64,000 bases of DNA from MFD04716-140 sp963703125 (GTDB lineage: Bacteria > Bacteroidota > Bacteroidia > Flavobacteriales > Flavobacteriaceae), in contig OY969790.1 in the NCBI GenBank assembly GCA_963703125.1, forward strand, positions 1,860,001-1,924,000. Reading direction: 5' to 3'. Below are positions 25,782 to 34,356 of this stretch, piece after piece. The notes under the pieces were generated by a model that worked only from the letters and a program-made list of their open reading frames with translations, had not been told where the DNA came from and searched no databases. The translations under genes and the position numbers were made by a program. Position 1 is the stretch's first letter, and each line of letters begins with the position of its first letter.

Positions 25782-27422
25782 TTGGCTGATAAGCTAAAGG
25801 TCGAAACCCTGGTTGCGCAATTATTAGTACAACGGGGCATTGACTCCTACGAGGGGGCCAAAAAGTTCTTTCGGCCCGCACTTGAAGACTTGCATGATCC
25901 TTTTTTGATGAAGGATATGGATGTGGCGGTAGCACGAATTGCAAAAGCAATTGAAGCGGGTGAAAACATCCTCATTTTTGGGGATTATGATGTGGATGGC
26001 ACTACGGCGGTAGCCTTGGTTTCTTCTTATTTATTAAAATTTTACCCCAATGTGGCCACCTATATTCCGGACCGATACAATGAAGGTTATGGTATTTCCT
26101 TTCAAGGCATCGATTTTGCAGAAGACAACGGGTTTTCCCTGATAATTGCCCTCGACTGTGGGGTAAAGGCCATTGATAAAGTAGCGTATGCCAAAGAAAG
26201 GAATATCGATTTTATTATCTGTGATCACCACAGGCCAGGCGAAAAATTGCCTGAGGCGGTAGCCGTCTTAGACCCCAAAAGAGAGGATTGTACGTATCCG
26301 TACGATGAGCTTTGCGGTTGTGGTGTCGGCTTCAAGTTAGTACAGGCTTTGGGGTCGAGAAGGGGCGAAGATATTGTGGATTTAATTCCCTATCTTGATT
26401 TGGTTGCAACCGCCATCGGCGCCGATATTGTGCCAATAACAGGAGAAAATAGGGTCTTGGCCTATCATGGCCTTCAGGTGATCAATACAAACCCTAGAAT
26501 AGGATTTAAAGCCATTATCGACCAAATTAAAAAGACCGAGCTTACTATTTCGGATGTTGTTTTTATTATTGCACCCCGTATCAATGCGGCCGGGCGAATG
26601 GAACATGGCCAGCATGCGGTAAATCTACTAACGGAAACCAATTATGAACAGGCTGCTAAATTTGCCGCTCAGATTGAAAAGTTCAATTATGACCGACGAG
26701 AATTGGATCAAGAAATAACCCAAGAAGCCCTTTTGCAAATTGAGGCGAACAACGAAAAGGAGGGTTTCACTTCCGTCGTTTATAAAGATTCTTGGCATAA
26801 GGGCGTTATAGGCATTGTAGCTTCGCGATTGACGGAAACCTACTATCGCCCTACCTTGGTTTTCACAAAAAGCGGTGACAAGTTAGCTGCTTCCGCTCGA
26901 TCTGTTAAAGGATTTGATGTATATAACGCATTGGAAGGCTGCTCAGAATGCATAGAGCAATTTGGTGGCCATAAATATGCGGCCGGACTTACCCTCTTGG
27001 AAGGTCAATATGAAACATTTAAAAAACAATTCGAAAAAGTAGTTGCAGAAACTATTGACCCAAGTTTATTGATTCCTGAAATTAACGTGGATGCACTGAT
27101 CGATCTAAATGATATTTCTCCAAAACTAATGCGGATATTAAAACAATTTGCGCCTTTCGGACCAGGTAATATGACCCCTGTCTTCATGGCCGAAAACTTA
27201 AGGGATACTGGCTACGGAAAAGGAGTGGGGGAAGATGAAAAACATTTAAAACTCGCCGTCACCCAAAATGACGGTAGCCCGGTCGGTTGTATTGGTTTTA
27301 ATCTGGGGGATAAAATAGCGATTGTAAAAGAAGGTAGGCCGTTTGATGCCGTTTTCAACTTGGACGAAAATGAATGGCAGGGAAACATCAGTCTTCAACT
27401 AAAACTTAAGGACATTCGCTAA
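25782..27422 (+). CDS. recJ: Single-stranded-DNA exonuclease RecJ (5' end disrupted)
   Basis: RecJ degrades single-stranded DNA 5' to 3' in recombination and mismatch repair. The phosphoesterase motifs are present: FGDYDVDGTTAVAL, ALDCGVK, DHHRPGE, and the DHHA1 part with INAAGRMEHG and AASARSVKGFDV. Family members in this group begin MRW followed by a T-x-K-x-K-P-like stretch. Here ATG at 25734 is followed by CGC and then TGA (25740-25742) in place of the TGG for Trp, after which the frame continues unbroken. The listed start is the first near-start codon (TTG 25782); ATT at 25746 is another option. If the stop is real, about 5 to 16 residues are lost from a 562-residue enzyme. Confidence 0.85.
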   Translation: MADKLKVETLVAQLLVQRGIDSYEGAKKFFRPALEDLHDPFLMKDMDVAVARIAKAIEAGENILIFGDYDVDGTTAVALVSSYLLKFYPNVATYIPDRYNEGYGISFQGIDFAEDNGFSLIIALDCGVKAIDKVAYAKERNIDFIICDHHRPGEKLPEAVAVLDPKREDCTYPYDELCGCGVGFKLVQALGSRRGEDIVDLIPYLDLVATAIGADIVPITGENRVLAYHGLQVINTNPRIGFKAIIDQIKKTELTISDVVFIIAPRINAAGRMEHGQHAVNLLTETNYEQAAKFAAQIEKFNYDRRELDQEITQEALLQIEANNEKEGFTSVVYKDSWHKGVIGIVASRLTETYYRPTLVFTKSGDKLAASARSVKGFDVYNALEGCSECIEQFGGHKYAAGLTLLEGQYETFKKQFEKVVAETIDPSLLIPEINVDALIDLNDISPKLMRILKQFAPFGPGNMTPVFMAENLRDTGYGKGVGEDEKHLKLAVTQNDGSPVGCIGFNLGDKIAIVKEGRPFDAVFNLDENEWQGNISLQLKLKDIR

Positions 27423-27453
27423 GAGCTGACTTTGGAAAGGAATATCCGGTAAA

Positions 27454-28611
27454 TCAAAATCCGATAAAAACAGGTGTTTGTATTTCAACTTTGTTTCCTG
27501 TGAATGATAGCATTCCCGTTACCTTATCCACCCTAAAAATCGCTATATCATTGGATTGTTGGTTCGCTACCAGCATAAAATTCCCATCCGGTGTCAACTG
27601 AAAATTACGCGGCCAATCCCCTTGGGTCGATTCGGTCTCAAGTAAGTTCAAATCTCCATTTTCACTCACAGAAAAAATTGCGATACTATTATGCCCTCTA
27701 TTGGAGACGTATAAAAATTTACCGTCCGATGAACAATGCAGGTCGGCCACTGAATTTTCACCTTTAAAATCTTTTGGAAGTGTACTTTTCCTATCGACTT
27801 TTTCAAACAGTCCAGTTTCGGGGTCAACTTTGACGGCAACCACAGAACTGGAAAGTTCGTTACTTATAAATGCCAAGTTTTTTGTGGGATGAAAAATAAG
27901 GTGCCTACTACCATCTCCCTTATCCAAATTCAAAGCCATCTTTTTTTCGCCAATATTTCCATAAAAGTCAATAGGGTAAGATGCCACTTCATCGATCCCT
28001 AAATCAACAACATATAAAAATTTGCCATCTGAACTGAATTTTGCGCAATGGGCATGCGGGCCATCTTGATTTGGTTTAAATGGACCAGATCCTTCATTTT
28101 TAATGTAATGCGGCTCGCCTGTCAAAACTCCATCATCATCCAACTTATATAAAGCTATATCGCCAGATGAATAATTGGCCACTGCAAGATTTTTGTTTTT
28201 TTCATCCACATCAATATAGCAAGGGTGCATACCTCGACTTGTCTTTTGGTTCAGCTCAACTAGCTGGGATTTGTCATCATTCCATTTATAGGAAGAAATG
28301 CTCCCTTGCTCCGTTTCGTTTACCGAATAAACCCTTTGCTTGTCCTTACTTATATAGAGATAGGATGGACTATTTTGTTCGGCAACCAAGCCTTTGTTTT
28401 CAATAGTGGTTGTAACAGGATTAAATCGCATTTTATAGATTCCCTTACTACCATCATTCGTCCAGGTACCTACCAAAAACTCTTGCGGTTCGCCCGGAAT
28501 GGCCGTAGTTTCGGAGCTAGGTTTTTCCGCCTTTTTTTCTTCTTTACAACCAACGCTTAAAATAAGGGTGGCAATTGCCATTGTGTTAAAAACATGTCTG
28601 AGGCTCATCAA
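27454..28611 (-). CDS. Lactonase-fold protein, 6-phosphogluconolactonase family, lipoprotein
   Basis: The 385-residue protein has a lipoprotein signal (LILSVGCKEE; Cys at about residue 22) and a seven-bladed propeller with repeated blades such as FLYVVDLGIDEVASY, LYVSNRGHNSIAIF and FMLVANQQSNDIAIF. It matches the lactonase (YbhE/Pgl-like) family. Because it is exported and lipid-anchored, a role in cytoplasmic sugar phosphate metabolism is unlikely; an envelope lactonase or a binding role is more plausible. It stands alone, convergent with recJ. Confidence 0.82.
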   Translation of the reverse strand: MMSLRHVFNTMAIATLILSVGCKEEKKAEKPSSETTAIPGEPQEFLVGTWTNDGSKGIYKMRFNPVTTTIENKGLVAEQNSPSYLYISKDKQRVYSVNETEQGSISSYKWNDDKSQLVELNQKTSRGMHPCYIDVDEKNKNLAVANYSSGDIALYKLDDDGVLTGEPHYIKNEGSGPFKPNQDGPHAHCAKFSSDGKFLYVVDLGIDEVASYPIDFYGNIGEKKMALNLDKGDGSRHLIFHPTKNLAFISNELSSSVVAVKVDPETGLFEKVDRKSTLPKDFKGENSVADLHCSSDGKFLYVSNRGHNSIAIFSVSENGDLNLLETESTQGDWPRNFQLTPDGNFMLVANQQSNDIAIFRVDKVTGMLSFTGNKVEIQTPVFIGF

Positions 28612-28692
28612 TCTGGATTGAATTGGAAATTCGTGTGTTACAAATTAACAAATTGTTTCCGTTTTAGAATAAGGAGATTTACAATTCTCCAT

Positions 28693-28727
28693 AAAAAAGA
28701 GGTTGTTTCCTAGGAAGCAACCCCTTT
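28693..28727 (-). terminator. Intrinsic terminator after the hmuY-like gene
   Basis: Arms AGGTTGTTTCC and GGAAGCAACC (with one G-T pair) and a T run on the minus strand (CTCTTTTTTATGG). It lies about 40 bases past the stop of the HmuY-like gene. Confidence 0.75.
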
Positions 28728-28767
28728 CAATTAAAAACTAACTCAAACTTTATTGTGCCATCAAGTT

Positions 28768-30186
28768 TTACAATAGCTCGAACTCAAATTTTGGATATCC
28801 TCGCTCACCGCTCTCGTTGAGCAATGCCGTAAAACGAATTTTATATAGGTTCCCTTCAGTATCCTTTAGGATATAAAATACGCCATCTTTTAAGGAGGGC
28901 AGTGTTCCAGGTCCGCCACCATTTCTCCAAGTACTTCCAATGGCCCTTTGATCTGCTGAAAACAAGGTTTCATCAACATCTGAGGATGTAAAATCGGCAT
29001 ATGCTTTGCTACTTGTTTCTACTTGATAAGCTTCAACTCCCGAGAGGGTATTGGTTGCAATGAAGTCAGAATAACCATAGGAGCCTGCGCCTTCGATGAT
29101 GTTGGTAAAAACAGTAAAGTTCAAGTCCCATTTATTACTTTCTGGTTGCACTGTCACCTCTTCACCCGAAACCAAACTTATAAATTTGAAATGTGCCATA
29201 GCGGATTTTGAAACAGTAACTTCAGTATGTTCTATATCCTCTAAGTTGGCGTACTGTAAAATGTAATCCACACCACTTCGTAAAATTCGTATTTTTTTCC
29301 AACCCCTGGCCTCACCGCTTATTGCCACGCTTCCGACAGTTGGTGTTTCGGTCCCCACTTCATAGCCTAAATTTACCAGGTACACCTTGTTTTCTTCGGC
29401 GGTTTCAGAAATAGGGGCAATGGCCGTATTTTGAATGTCACCTTCAACACCATCCACATAGGCCACATTTGCAGGGTCAAACGTCCCCACGGCCACTTGA
29501 AGTTGCATATCTACTACATCAGCAGTAGTTACAGCATCAATATCTGTAGACTCCAATTCCGCCACTGCCATGTATATTGAGCCGTTAATGACTACCCTAT
29601 AGTCATCTCCACTGTAAAAACCTAAATCCCAATTTGCCCTGTTTGCATAGGTTTGCGATAATGAGCTTAGGTCCACAAAAACCTGATTTGGCTCATTGGG
29701 ACCTCCAACTTCCGGAGCAATAGAACCCATAGTGGCTGCTGATTCGGTAAAACTCACCTTTAGGGATATATTGCCATTGGCTTTGGCGTTTGGAATGCTG
29801 ATGGCAGTTATTGAAAAATCAACAGATTTTGAAGTACCTTCGATGGCATCTTGCCACTTATTAAATACAAATGAAGTTCCTGAAACACCTGCGGCAAAAG
29901 AAACAGTTATTTCTCCCGACGCACCGGATGGTACAGTTGTAAAGTCTCCATCAGTTCCATAATCTGCATTTTCACTTGTAAAGGAGATACTAATACTCCC
30001 ATCGGAGGGAGCGGGAGTTGAGAACACCAAATTTATTTGTTTTTCGGAATCAATAGTGTTGAAACTCAACGAGGGATTTTCAAATGCAACCACCAGGTCC
30101 TCCGCAACCACGGCGCTATCATCATTGCTACAACTGGTTACAAAAAACAGGGTAGACATAAAGTAATAAAGTATTGACTTTTTCAT
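28768..30186 (-). CDS. HmuY family haem-binding lipoprotein
   Basis: The 472-residue protein has a lipoprotein signal (FFVTSCSND; Cys at about residue 19). The C-terminal half has the HmuY pattern: ESNKWDLNFTVFTN, GYSDFIATN and the final DGVFYILKDTEGNLYKIRF. HmuY proteins take haem from host proteins or free haem and pass it to a TonB-dependent receptor; the receptor gene is 12 bases upstream on the same strand. The N-terminal part (about residues 30-150) is an extra beta-rich domain like those of surface lipoproteins. The exact haem ligands cannot be assigned by eye. Confidence 0.85.
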   Translation of the reverse strand: MKKSILYYFMSTLFFVTSCSNDDSAVVAEDLVVAFENPSLSFNTIDSEKQINLVFSTPAPSDGSISISFTSENADYGTDGDFTTVPSGASGEITVSFAAGVSGTSFVFNKWQDAIEGTSKSVDFSITAISIPNAKANGNISLKVSFTESAATMGSIAPEVGGPNEPNQVFVDLSSLSQTYANRANWDLGFYSGDDYRVVINGSIYMAVAELESTDIDAVTTADVVDMQLQVAVGTFDPANVAYVDGVEGDIQNTAIAPISETAEENKVYLVNLGYEVGTETPTVGSVAISGEARGWKKIRILRSGVDYILQYANLEDIEHTEVTVSKSAMAHFKFISLVSGEEVTVQPESNKWDLNFTVFTNIIEGAGSYGYSDFIATNTLSGVEAYQVETSSKAYADFTSSDVDETLFSADQRAIGSTWRNGGGPGTLPSLKDGVFYILKDTEGNLYKIRFTALLNESGERGYPKFEFELL

Positions 30187-30198
30187 GAAATTGGATTT

Positions 30199-32322
30199 TT
30201 AAATAGTTAGATTATATAGTAGTTTAAGAAAAAAAGATCGGCCATAGCCCAATAGAAGTCCATTGCCAGGAGAGGAGTGCGTACCACCTTCCCCACTATT
30301 TTGTGTGTTTATTCTGGTAACATTAAGTAGGTTACGTGCACCAATGGTTACGTGTAACTTTTCATTTAAAGATGCCTTCTTAATTGAGGAGTCCATCCAA
30401 CCATAACCTTGTTGTTTTGTTCTCATAAATGTTGTTTCGCTCTGTGTGTTGTCAAGAACAAATTGATACTGCGGGCCATTGTATTTATAGAACATTGAAA
30501 TTGTAGTACCTAATTTGGGAAATGAATAGGTCAAGTTTGAATTTGCCTGAATAGCGTATAGATAATCGTCATTATAGTTTTCCTCACTTTTGAGTATCTT
30601 ACTTTGCCCAGAGAATGATAGTCCTAGGCTTAATTGCAGGTTTTGACAAGAAAGTGCATTTGATAATGAGAGTCCCCAAGTTTTGTAGGCATCTATATTG
30701 TTGTATTGATAGGCCAACGGACTTTGATTTACCACAATGCTCTCAATGCGATGATTCACGTTAAGGAACCACCCAGATAATTTATTTTCAATTTTGGATC
30801 GGTCGTCTTTGAGCCAAAAGGATTTTTTGAGATGTAGAAATGTAGAAAAACCATGTTCTGGTTTTAAAGAACTGTTGCCTCGAAGATCATGATTAACATC
30901 AACAAAATAGGTAAAAAGTTCGTCATAGTTAGGGTTTCTGGGTGATGTGCCAACTACGGCCCTTAATTGATAGCCATTTTCAAAAACATAGCGTGTGCTT
31001 AATGAATAACTGGCCTGGGTATCAAATTGGGAAGAAAAGAGAATTCTACTTCCCGGTTTAAAGGAGAACTTGGAACCCAAAGTGATTTCGGCCGATGTAA
31101 AGACATCGTAGGCTTCCAAACGCCTCTCTATTGGGTTTCCATCAAAGGAACCTGCCAAATTGGAAGCATGCCCATTAATATTGCTCAATTCATATCCAAG
31201 TTGAAAGTCAAAGCTTTTCGTGTTAAAAAAATTGGTAAACGTACCGCGGGAATAAAGCCCCTTTCTAGACTCGTATTCCTGTTTGTCAACATCAAACTTT
31301 TCCCGATTTTTAATTCGGTAGTTGTATTGTTCAATATTTCGTGTTTGCTGTTGATGGGATGTTGAAATATCATAGTTGATCTTGGAGAAAAGTTTACCCG
31401 TGGCATTTAAGTGATGATATAATCTTGTTGAAGTAAAGATTTCATCGGTCGCAGTGGGGTTCGTGGTCTGGGTCGATGAATTGTAGTTCTCCCTTACAAT
31501 GGAATCGTACCGTTCAATAAGCTCATCAAAATATTCAAAACGGTAGAAAGCCTGAAAATTCTCATCGCTATATCTAAGTAAAGCCTTACCGGAATATTGT
31601 TGTTTGGGCAACCATTCAAATCCGCGCTTGCCATCGTTCAGTAAATGATATTGGCCTTTTTTATCGTTCAGATGTCCGGTGAAGTCATTGCGGGTAAGGC
31701 CCATATTCAGATACCATTTTTTGGACAATTGATGCCCTACGTTTATAGACTGTATATGCCTACCCTTTTCAAAGAGAGCATATTCTTTTCCAATGGTTTC
31801 TTCTTGTAAATACGGAGTTATTTCCCATTTATGGTCGGACTTCTTTTTCGTTATGATGTTAATGACGCCCGAAACCGCGTTGGAGCCGTACTGCACCCCC
31901 ATTGAACCTTCCACAATTTCAATTTGTTCAATATCATCTAGATTTATTTGGGTCAAGTCCGTGTTATTTCCCAGTCCTTCATCATTGATTAGGGGAATAT
32001 TATCTACAAGTATTTTAAAGTACTGTCCGTCAAGCCCAAATAATTGCACACTACTTTTTCCAGAGGATGGGTTAGGTTGAATATTAATGTTCAAAGATTG
32101 GTTCAATACATCTGCCAGTGTATTTCCTGCCAGTAGTTTTATGGTTTCTTGGGGAATGACCTTTACCTCAAAAACGGACTTATCAACACTCTTTTTGTTG
32201 ATTTGGCCGGTTACTACCACTTCATCTAGTTCATTTATGAGGAGGCTGTCTTTTTCTTGGGCGAAAATAGACACTGTTGAAAGTATTGTAAATGAGATAA
32301 TTAAGAATCTATTTAGATTCAT
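30199..32322 (-). CDS. TonB-dependent outer-membrane receptor, haem/iron type
   Basis: The 707-residue protein has a signal peptide, a TonB box (DEVVVTG, about residue 33), a plug domain with LADVLNQSLNI, NIPLINDEGLGNNTDL and IEIVEGSMGVQYGSNAVSGVINII, and a 22-strand barrel ending in LLYNLTI. It lacks the carboxypeptidase-like domain of SusC-type receptors. Being co-transcribed with an HmuY-like gene, it most likely imports haem, as the HmuR/HmuY pair does. Its promoter has a TATATTTG -7 box (32339-32346) next to a palindrome. Confidence 0.9.
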   Translation of the reverse strand: MNLNRFLIISFTILSTVSIFAQEKDSLLINELDEVVVTGQINKKSVDKSVFEVKVIPQETIKLLAGNTLADVLNQSLNINIQPNPSSGKSSVQLFGLDGQYFKILVDNIPLINDEGLGNNTDLTQINLDDIEQIEIVEGSMGVQYGSNAVSGVINIITKKKSDHKWEITPYLQEETIGKEYALFEKGRHIQSINVGHQLSKKWYLNMGLTRNDFTGHLNDKKGQYHLLNDGKRGFEWLPKQQYSGKALLRYSDENFQAFYRFEYFDELIERYDSIVRENYNSSTQTTNPTATDEIFTSTRLYHHLNATGKLFSKINYDISTSHQQQTRNIEQYNYRIKNREKFDVDKQEYESRKGLYSRGTFTNFFNTKSFDFQLGYELSNINGHASNLAGSFDGNPIERRLEAYDVFTSAEITLGSKFSFKPGSRILFSSQFDTQASYSLSTRYVFENGYQLRAVVGTSPRNPNYDELFTYFVDVNHDLRGNSSLKPEHGFSTFLHLKKSFWLKDDRSKIENKLSGWFLNVNHRIESIVVNQSPLAYQYNNIDAYKTWGLSLSNALSCQNLQLSLGLSFSGQSKILKSEENYNDDYLYAIQANSNLTYSFPKLGTTISMFYKYNGPQYQFVLDNTQSETTFMRTKQQGYGWMDSSIKKASLNEKLHVTIGARNLLNVTRINTQNSGEGGTHSSPGNGLLLGYGRSFFLKLLYNLTI

Positions 32323-32338
32323 TCTTTATAATTTTCAG

Positions 32339-32346
32339 CAAATATA
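32339..32346 (-). promoter_or_regulatory. -7 promoter box of the TonB receptor operon
   Basis: TATATTTG on the minus strand matches TAnnTTTG, 17 bases before the start codon. The corresponding -33 region falls inside the palindrome at 32354-32376, so a protein bound there would block transcription. Confidence 0.6.
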
Positions 32347-32353
32347 TAAGTTA

Positions 32354-32376
32354 TTTTTATTCAATCTAAATAAAAA
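32354..32376. promoter_or_regulatory. Palindromic operator candidate between divergent haem/iron genes
   Basis: TTTTTATT (32354-32361) and AATAAAAA (32369-32376) form a perfect inverted repeat around CAATCTA. It overlaps the -33 regions of both the leftward receptor promoter and the rightward promoter whose -7 box would be TATTTTCG at 32381-32388. A Fur- or DtxR-type iron regulator is the natural candidate, by position. Confidence 0.5.
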
Positions 32377-32426
32377 TCAATATTTTCGCCCTATGAATTA
32401 TTTAATCAACTAAAACATCGATTGGT

Positions 32427-33353
32427 ATGAAAAAACTGAAATTTACCGGCGCACTTTTACTAATTGCAGGAGCATTCTCTTCTGCCCAAGGCACAAAAAA
32501 GGAGCAGGATATAAAGTCTATAAAAGATATGTGCGGGTGCTATGATATTACCTTCAAGTACACAGAAACCTTTGCACCTGAGATTGATTATGAGCAGCAT
32601 CACGATTATACCGCATACGCCAAAGAATTGGCTATTCTGATTGAAGAGGGAAAAGACAAAATTTCCATTCAGCATTTATTGGTATTGAACGATACCTCGG
32701 TAATAAAGCACTGGAGACAGGATTGGCTTTATGAGAATCAAAAGGTTTTTCATTATGATAAGGACAACAATTGGGTATTCCTAAAACTTCCTAAAGCTGA
32801 GGTAAAAGGGCAATGGACCCAAAAAGTATATCAAGTTGATGATAGTCCACGATATGCAGGCTCTGCCTCATGGGTGCATACCGACGGGAAGAATTATTGG
32901 GAAAACACAAGTGATTCACCGCTACCAAGAAGGGAATACAGCAAGCGGTCTGATTATAATGTGATGAAGCGCGGCAATAGACAGGAAATAACCAATTTTG
33001 GATGGATCCATGAGCAGGACAATGACAAGGTCATACGTACATCTGGCAAGGAAGATATTCTTTTGACCCAGGAGAAGGGGTATAATATTTACACCAAAAT
33101 TGACGATGGGCAATGTGCAGTTGCCGCCAAATGGTGGAAGGAGCATAGCAATTTCTGGGCAAAGGCGCGAGATTCATGGGATCAGGTCTACGATCGAGAA
33201 GGTGATTTAACCTTGAAAAATAAAGTGAACGAAAAGCCCCTATTCATGCGATTTTATGAGCTTGAAAAGGAAAATGCCAGTAAAAAGGACATAAATAGTG
33301 CCATTGAGGAATACATTGAGAATAAAAAAGAAGGGAATGCAACTGGAAAATAA
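32427..33353 (+). CDS. DUF6607 family protein, exported
   Basis: The 308-residue protein has a signal peptide (LKFTGALLLIAGAFSSAQG) and matches the DUF6607 type seen near TonB receptors in Bacteroidetes: DMCGCYDITFKYTETFAPE, HWRQDWLYENQKVFHYD and WTQKVYQVDDSPRYAGSASW. The function is unknown. It is periplasmic or surface-exposed. It overlaps the next gene by 17 bases and is divergent from the receptor, which ties it to haem or iron use. Two Cys lie close together (MCGCYD, about residue 37) and could bind a metal. Confidence 0.8.
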   Translation: MKKLKFTGALLLIAGAFSSAQGTKKEQDIKSIKDMCGCYDITFKYTETFAPEIDYEQHHDYTAYAKELAILIEEGKDKISIQHLLVLNDTSVIKHWRQDWLYENQKVFHYDKDNNWVFLKLPKAEVKGQWTQKVYQVDDSPRYAGSASWVHTDGKNYWENTSDSPLPRREYSKRSDYNVMKRGNRQEITNFGWIHEQDNDKVIRTSGKEDILLTQEKGYNIYTKIDDGQCAVAAKWWKEHSNFWAKARDSWDQVYDREGDLTLKNKVNEKPLFMRFYELEKENASKKDINSAIEEYIENKKEGNATGK

Positions 33354-33888
33354 AAAACTGTTTTTGGTTGGTATCGTATGTTCTGCACTGGTCTTTTTAT
33401 CTTTTGTTAGCAGCCAGTTTCCGCCAGTATTACAAAAGAAGGTTGATAATGCCATAAAAACTGCCTATGGGATCGGCACATATTCTTTGGAATCGATTAC
33501 GGTTTCGGAACAAATCAACCAAAATACGGAGGCCGAATTAGTTGGAGATCATCTTTTCAAGGTGTTGAATAATGATTCTACGATAGGCTATATCTATGTA
33601 GGAGAGGCAGCCAGTATGAAAAAAGTGTTTGACTACATGATTTTGTTCAACCCAGATTTGAGCATAAAAAAATCGAAGGTTTTAATTTATCGGGAAGATT
33701 ACGGGCTGCAAATAGGAAGTCAGCGTTGGTTGAAGCAATTCGTAGGGCTAACGATAGAAGATAGGGCAGAATATGGCAAAAACATTGATGCGATTGCCGG
33801 GGCCACGATTTCGGCAACCAGTATGACCCGAGCAACCGATGAAGTATTAAGATCACTGAGAAAATTAAGGGAGGCTAAAATAATTTAA
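33337..33888 (+). CDS. FMN-binding domain protein (RnfG/NqrC-like, flavinylated)
   Basis: The 183-residue protein (ATG 33337, overlapping DUF6607 by 17 bases) has one N-terminal membrane helix (FLVGIVCSALVFLSFVSS) and an extracytoplasmic FMN-binding domain. AIAGATISATSMT (about residues 152-164) contains the GA[T]-x-[S/T] type site where FMN is attached covalently in RnfG, NqrC and relatives. No ApbE flavin transferase gene lies in the window, so it must be elsewhere. With the receptor cluster next to it, electron transfer to ferric iron or haem on the outer side of the membrane is a reasonable hypothesis. Confidence 0.82.
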   Translation: MQLENKKLFLVGIVCSALVFLSFVSSQFPPVLQKKVDNAIKTAYGIGTYSLESITVSEQINQNTEAELVGDHLFKVLNNDSTIGYIYVGEAASMKKVFDYMILFNPDLSIKKSKVLIYREDYGLQIGSQRWLKQFVGLTIEDRAEYGKNIDAIAGATISATSMTRATDEVLRSLRKLREAKII

Positions 33889-33899
33889 AGCCAAATGAA

Positions 33900-34259
33900 A
33901 TGAGAGAGGACATTTATCCTATTTATAACAACAGTTTTGGTATTTCTTTCCAATGGAAAAGGGGCCCCGCCAAAACCAATGGTAAGGTCCAAATTATATT
34001 TAGGGATACGGGCTTGTTATTGTCCCATAAGGAATTGGAACTTTTTTCGAAGAATGTGCAATGTACCAAGAAAGGGAATGGTTTGTGCGATACTTGCAAA
34101 AACGAGATGGATTGTCGTTCCCTGTTACTTGATACTCCAGCTTCTCAAGTGAGTCTGGCCGTTAGCTTTAGGGAGTTGAACGCAATCGAGGATTTAGTAC
34201 AAGGCACTCTTTTTCAACTTGAATTAAATAATTATATCAATGGAATTTGTAATGATTGA
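33900..34259 (+). CDS. Small Cys4 protein of the haem/iron cluster, unknown
   Basis: The 119-residue protein follows the FMN-binding gene by 11 bases. I cannot name its family with certainty. It has no signal peptide. Its main feature is a four-Cys motif in the middle, VQCTKKGNGLCDTCKNEMDC (spacing C-x7-C-x2-C-x5-C), which could hold zinc or an iron-sulphur cluster. The flanking sequence is beta-rich. Co-transcription with the FMN-binding protein makes a redox or iron-sensing role possible. Confidence 0.65.
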   Translation: MREDIYPIYNNSFGISFQWKRGPAKTNGKVQIIFRDTGLLLSHKELELFSKNVQCTKKGNGLCDTCKNEMDCRSLLLDTPASQVSLAVSFRELNAIEDLVQGTLFQLELNNYINGICND

Positions 34260-34356
34260 GCAATATTAAAAAACATATAGGATTCATTTTAAGACTTTCA
34301 TAGGCACAACTAAAATTAATACCTTTGACCCTTATTTTGCTCAGTCATATTGACAG

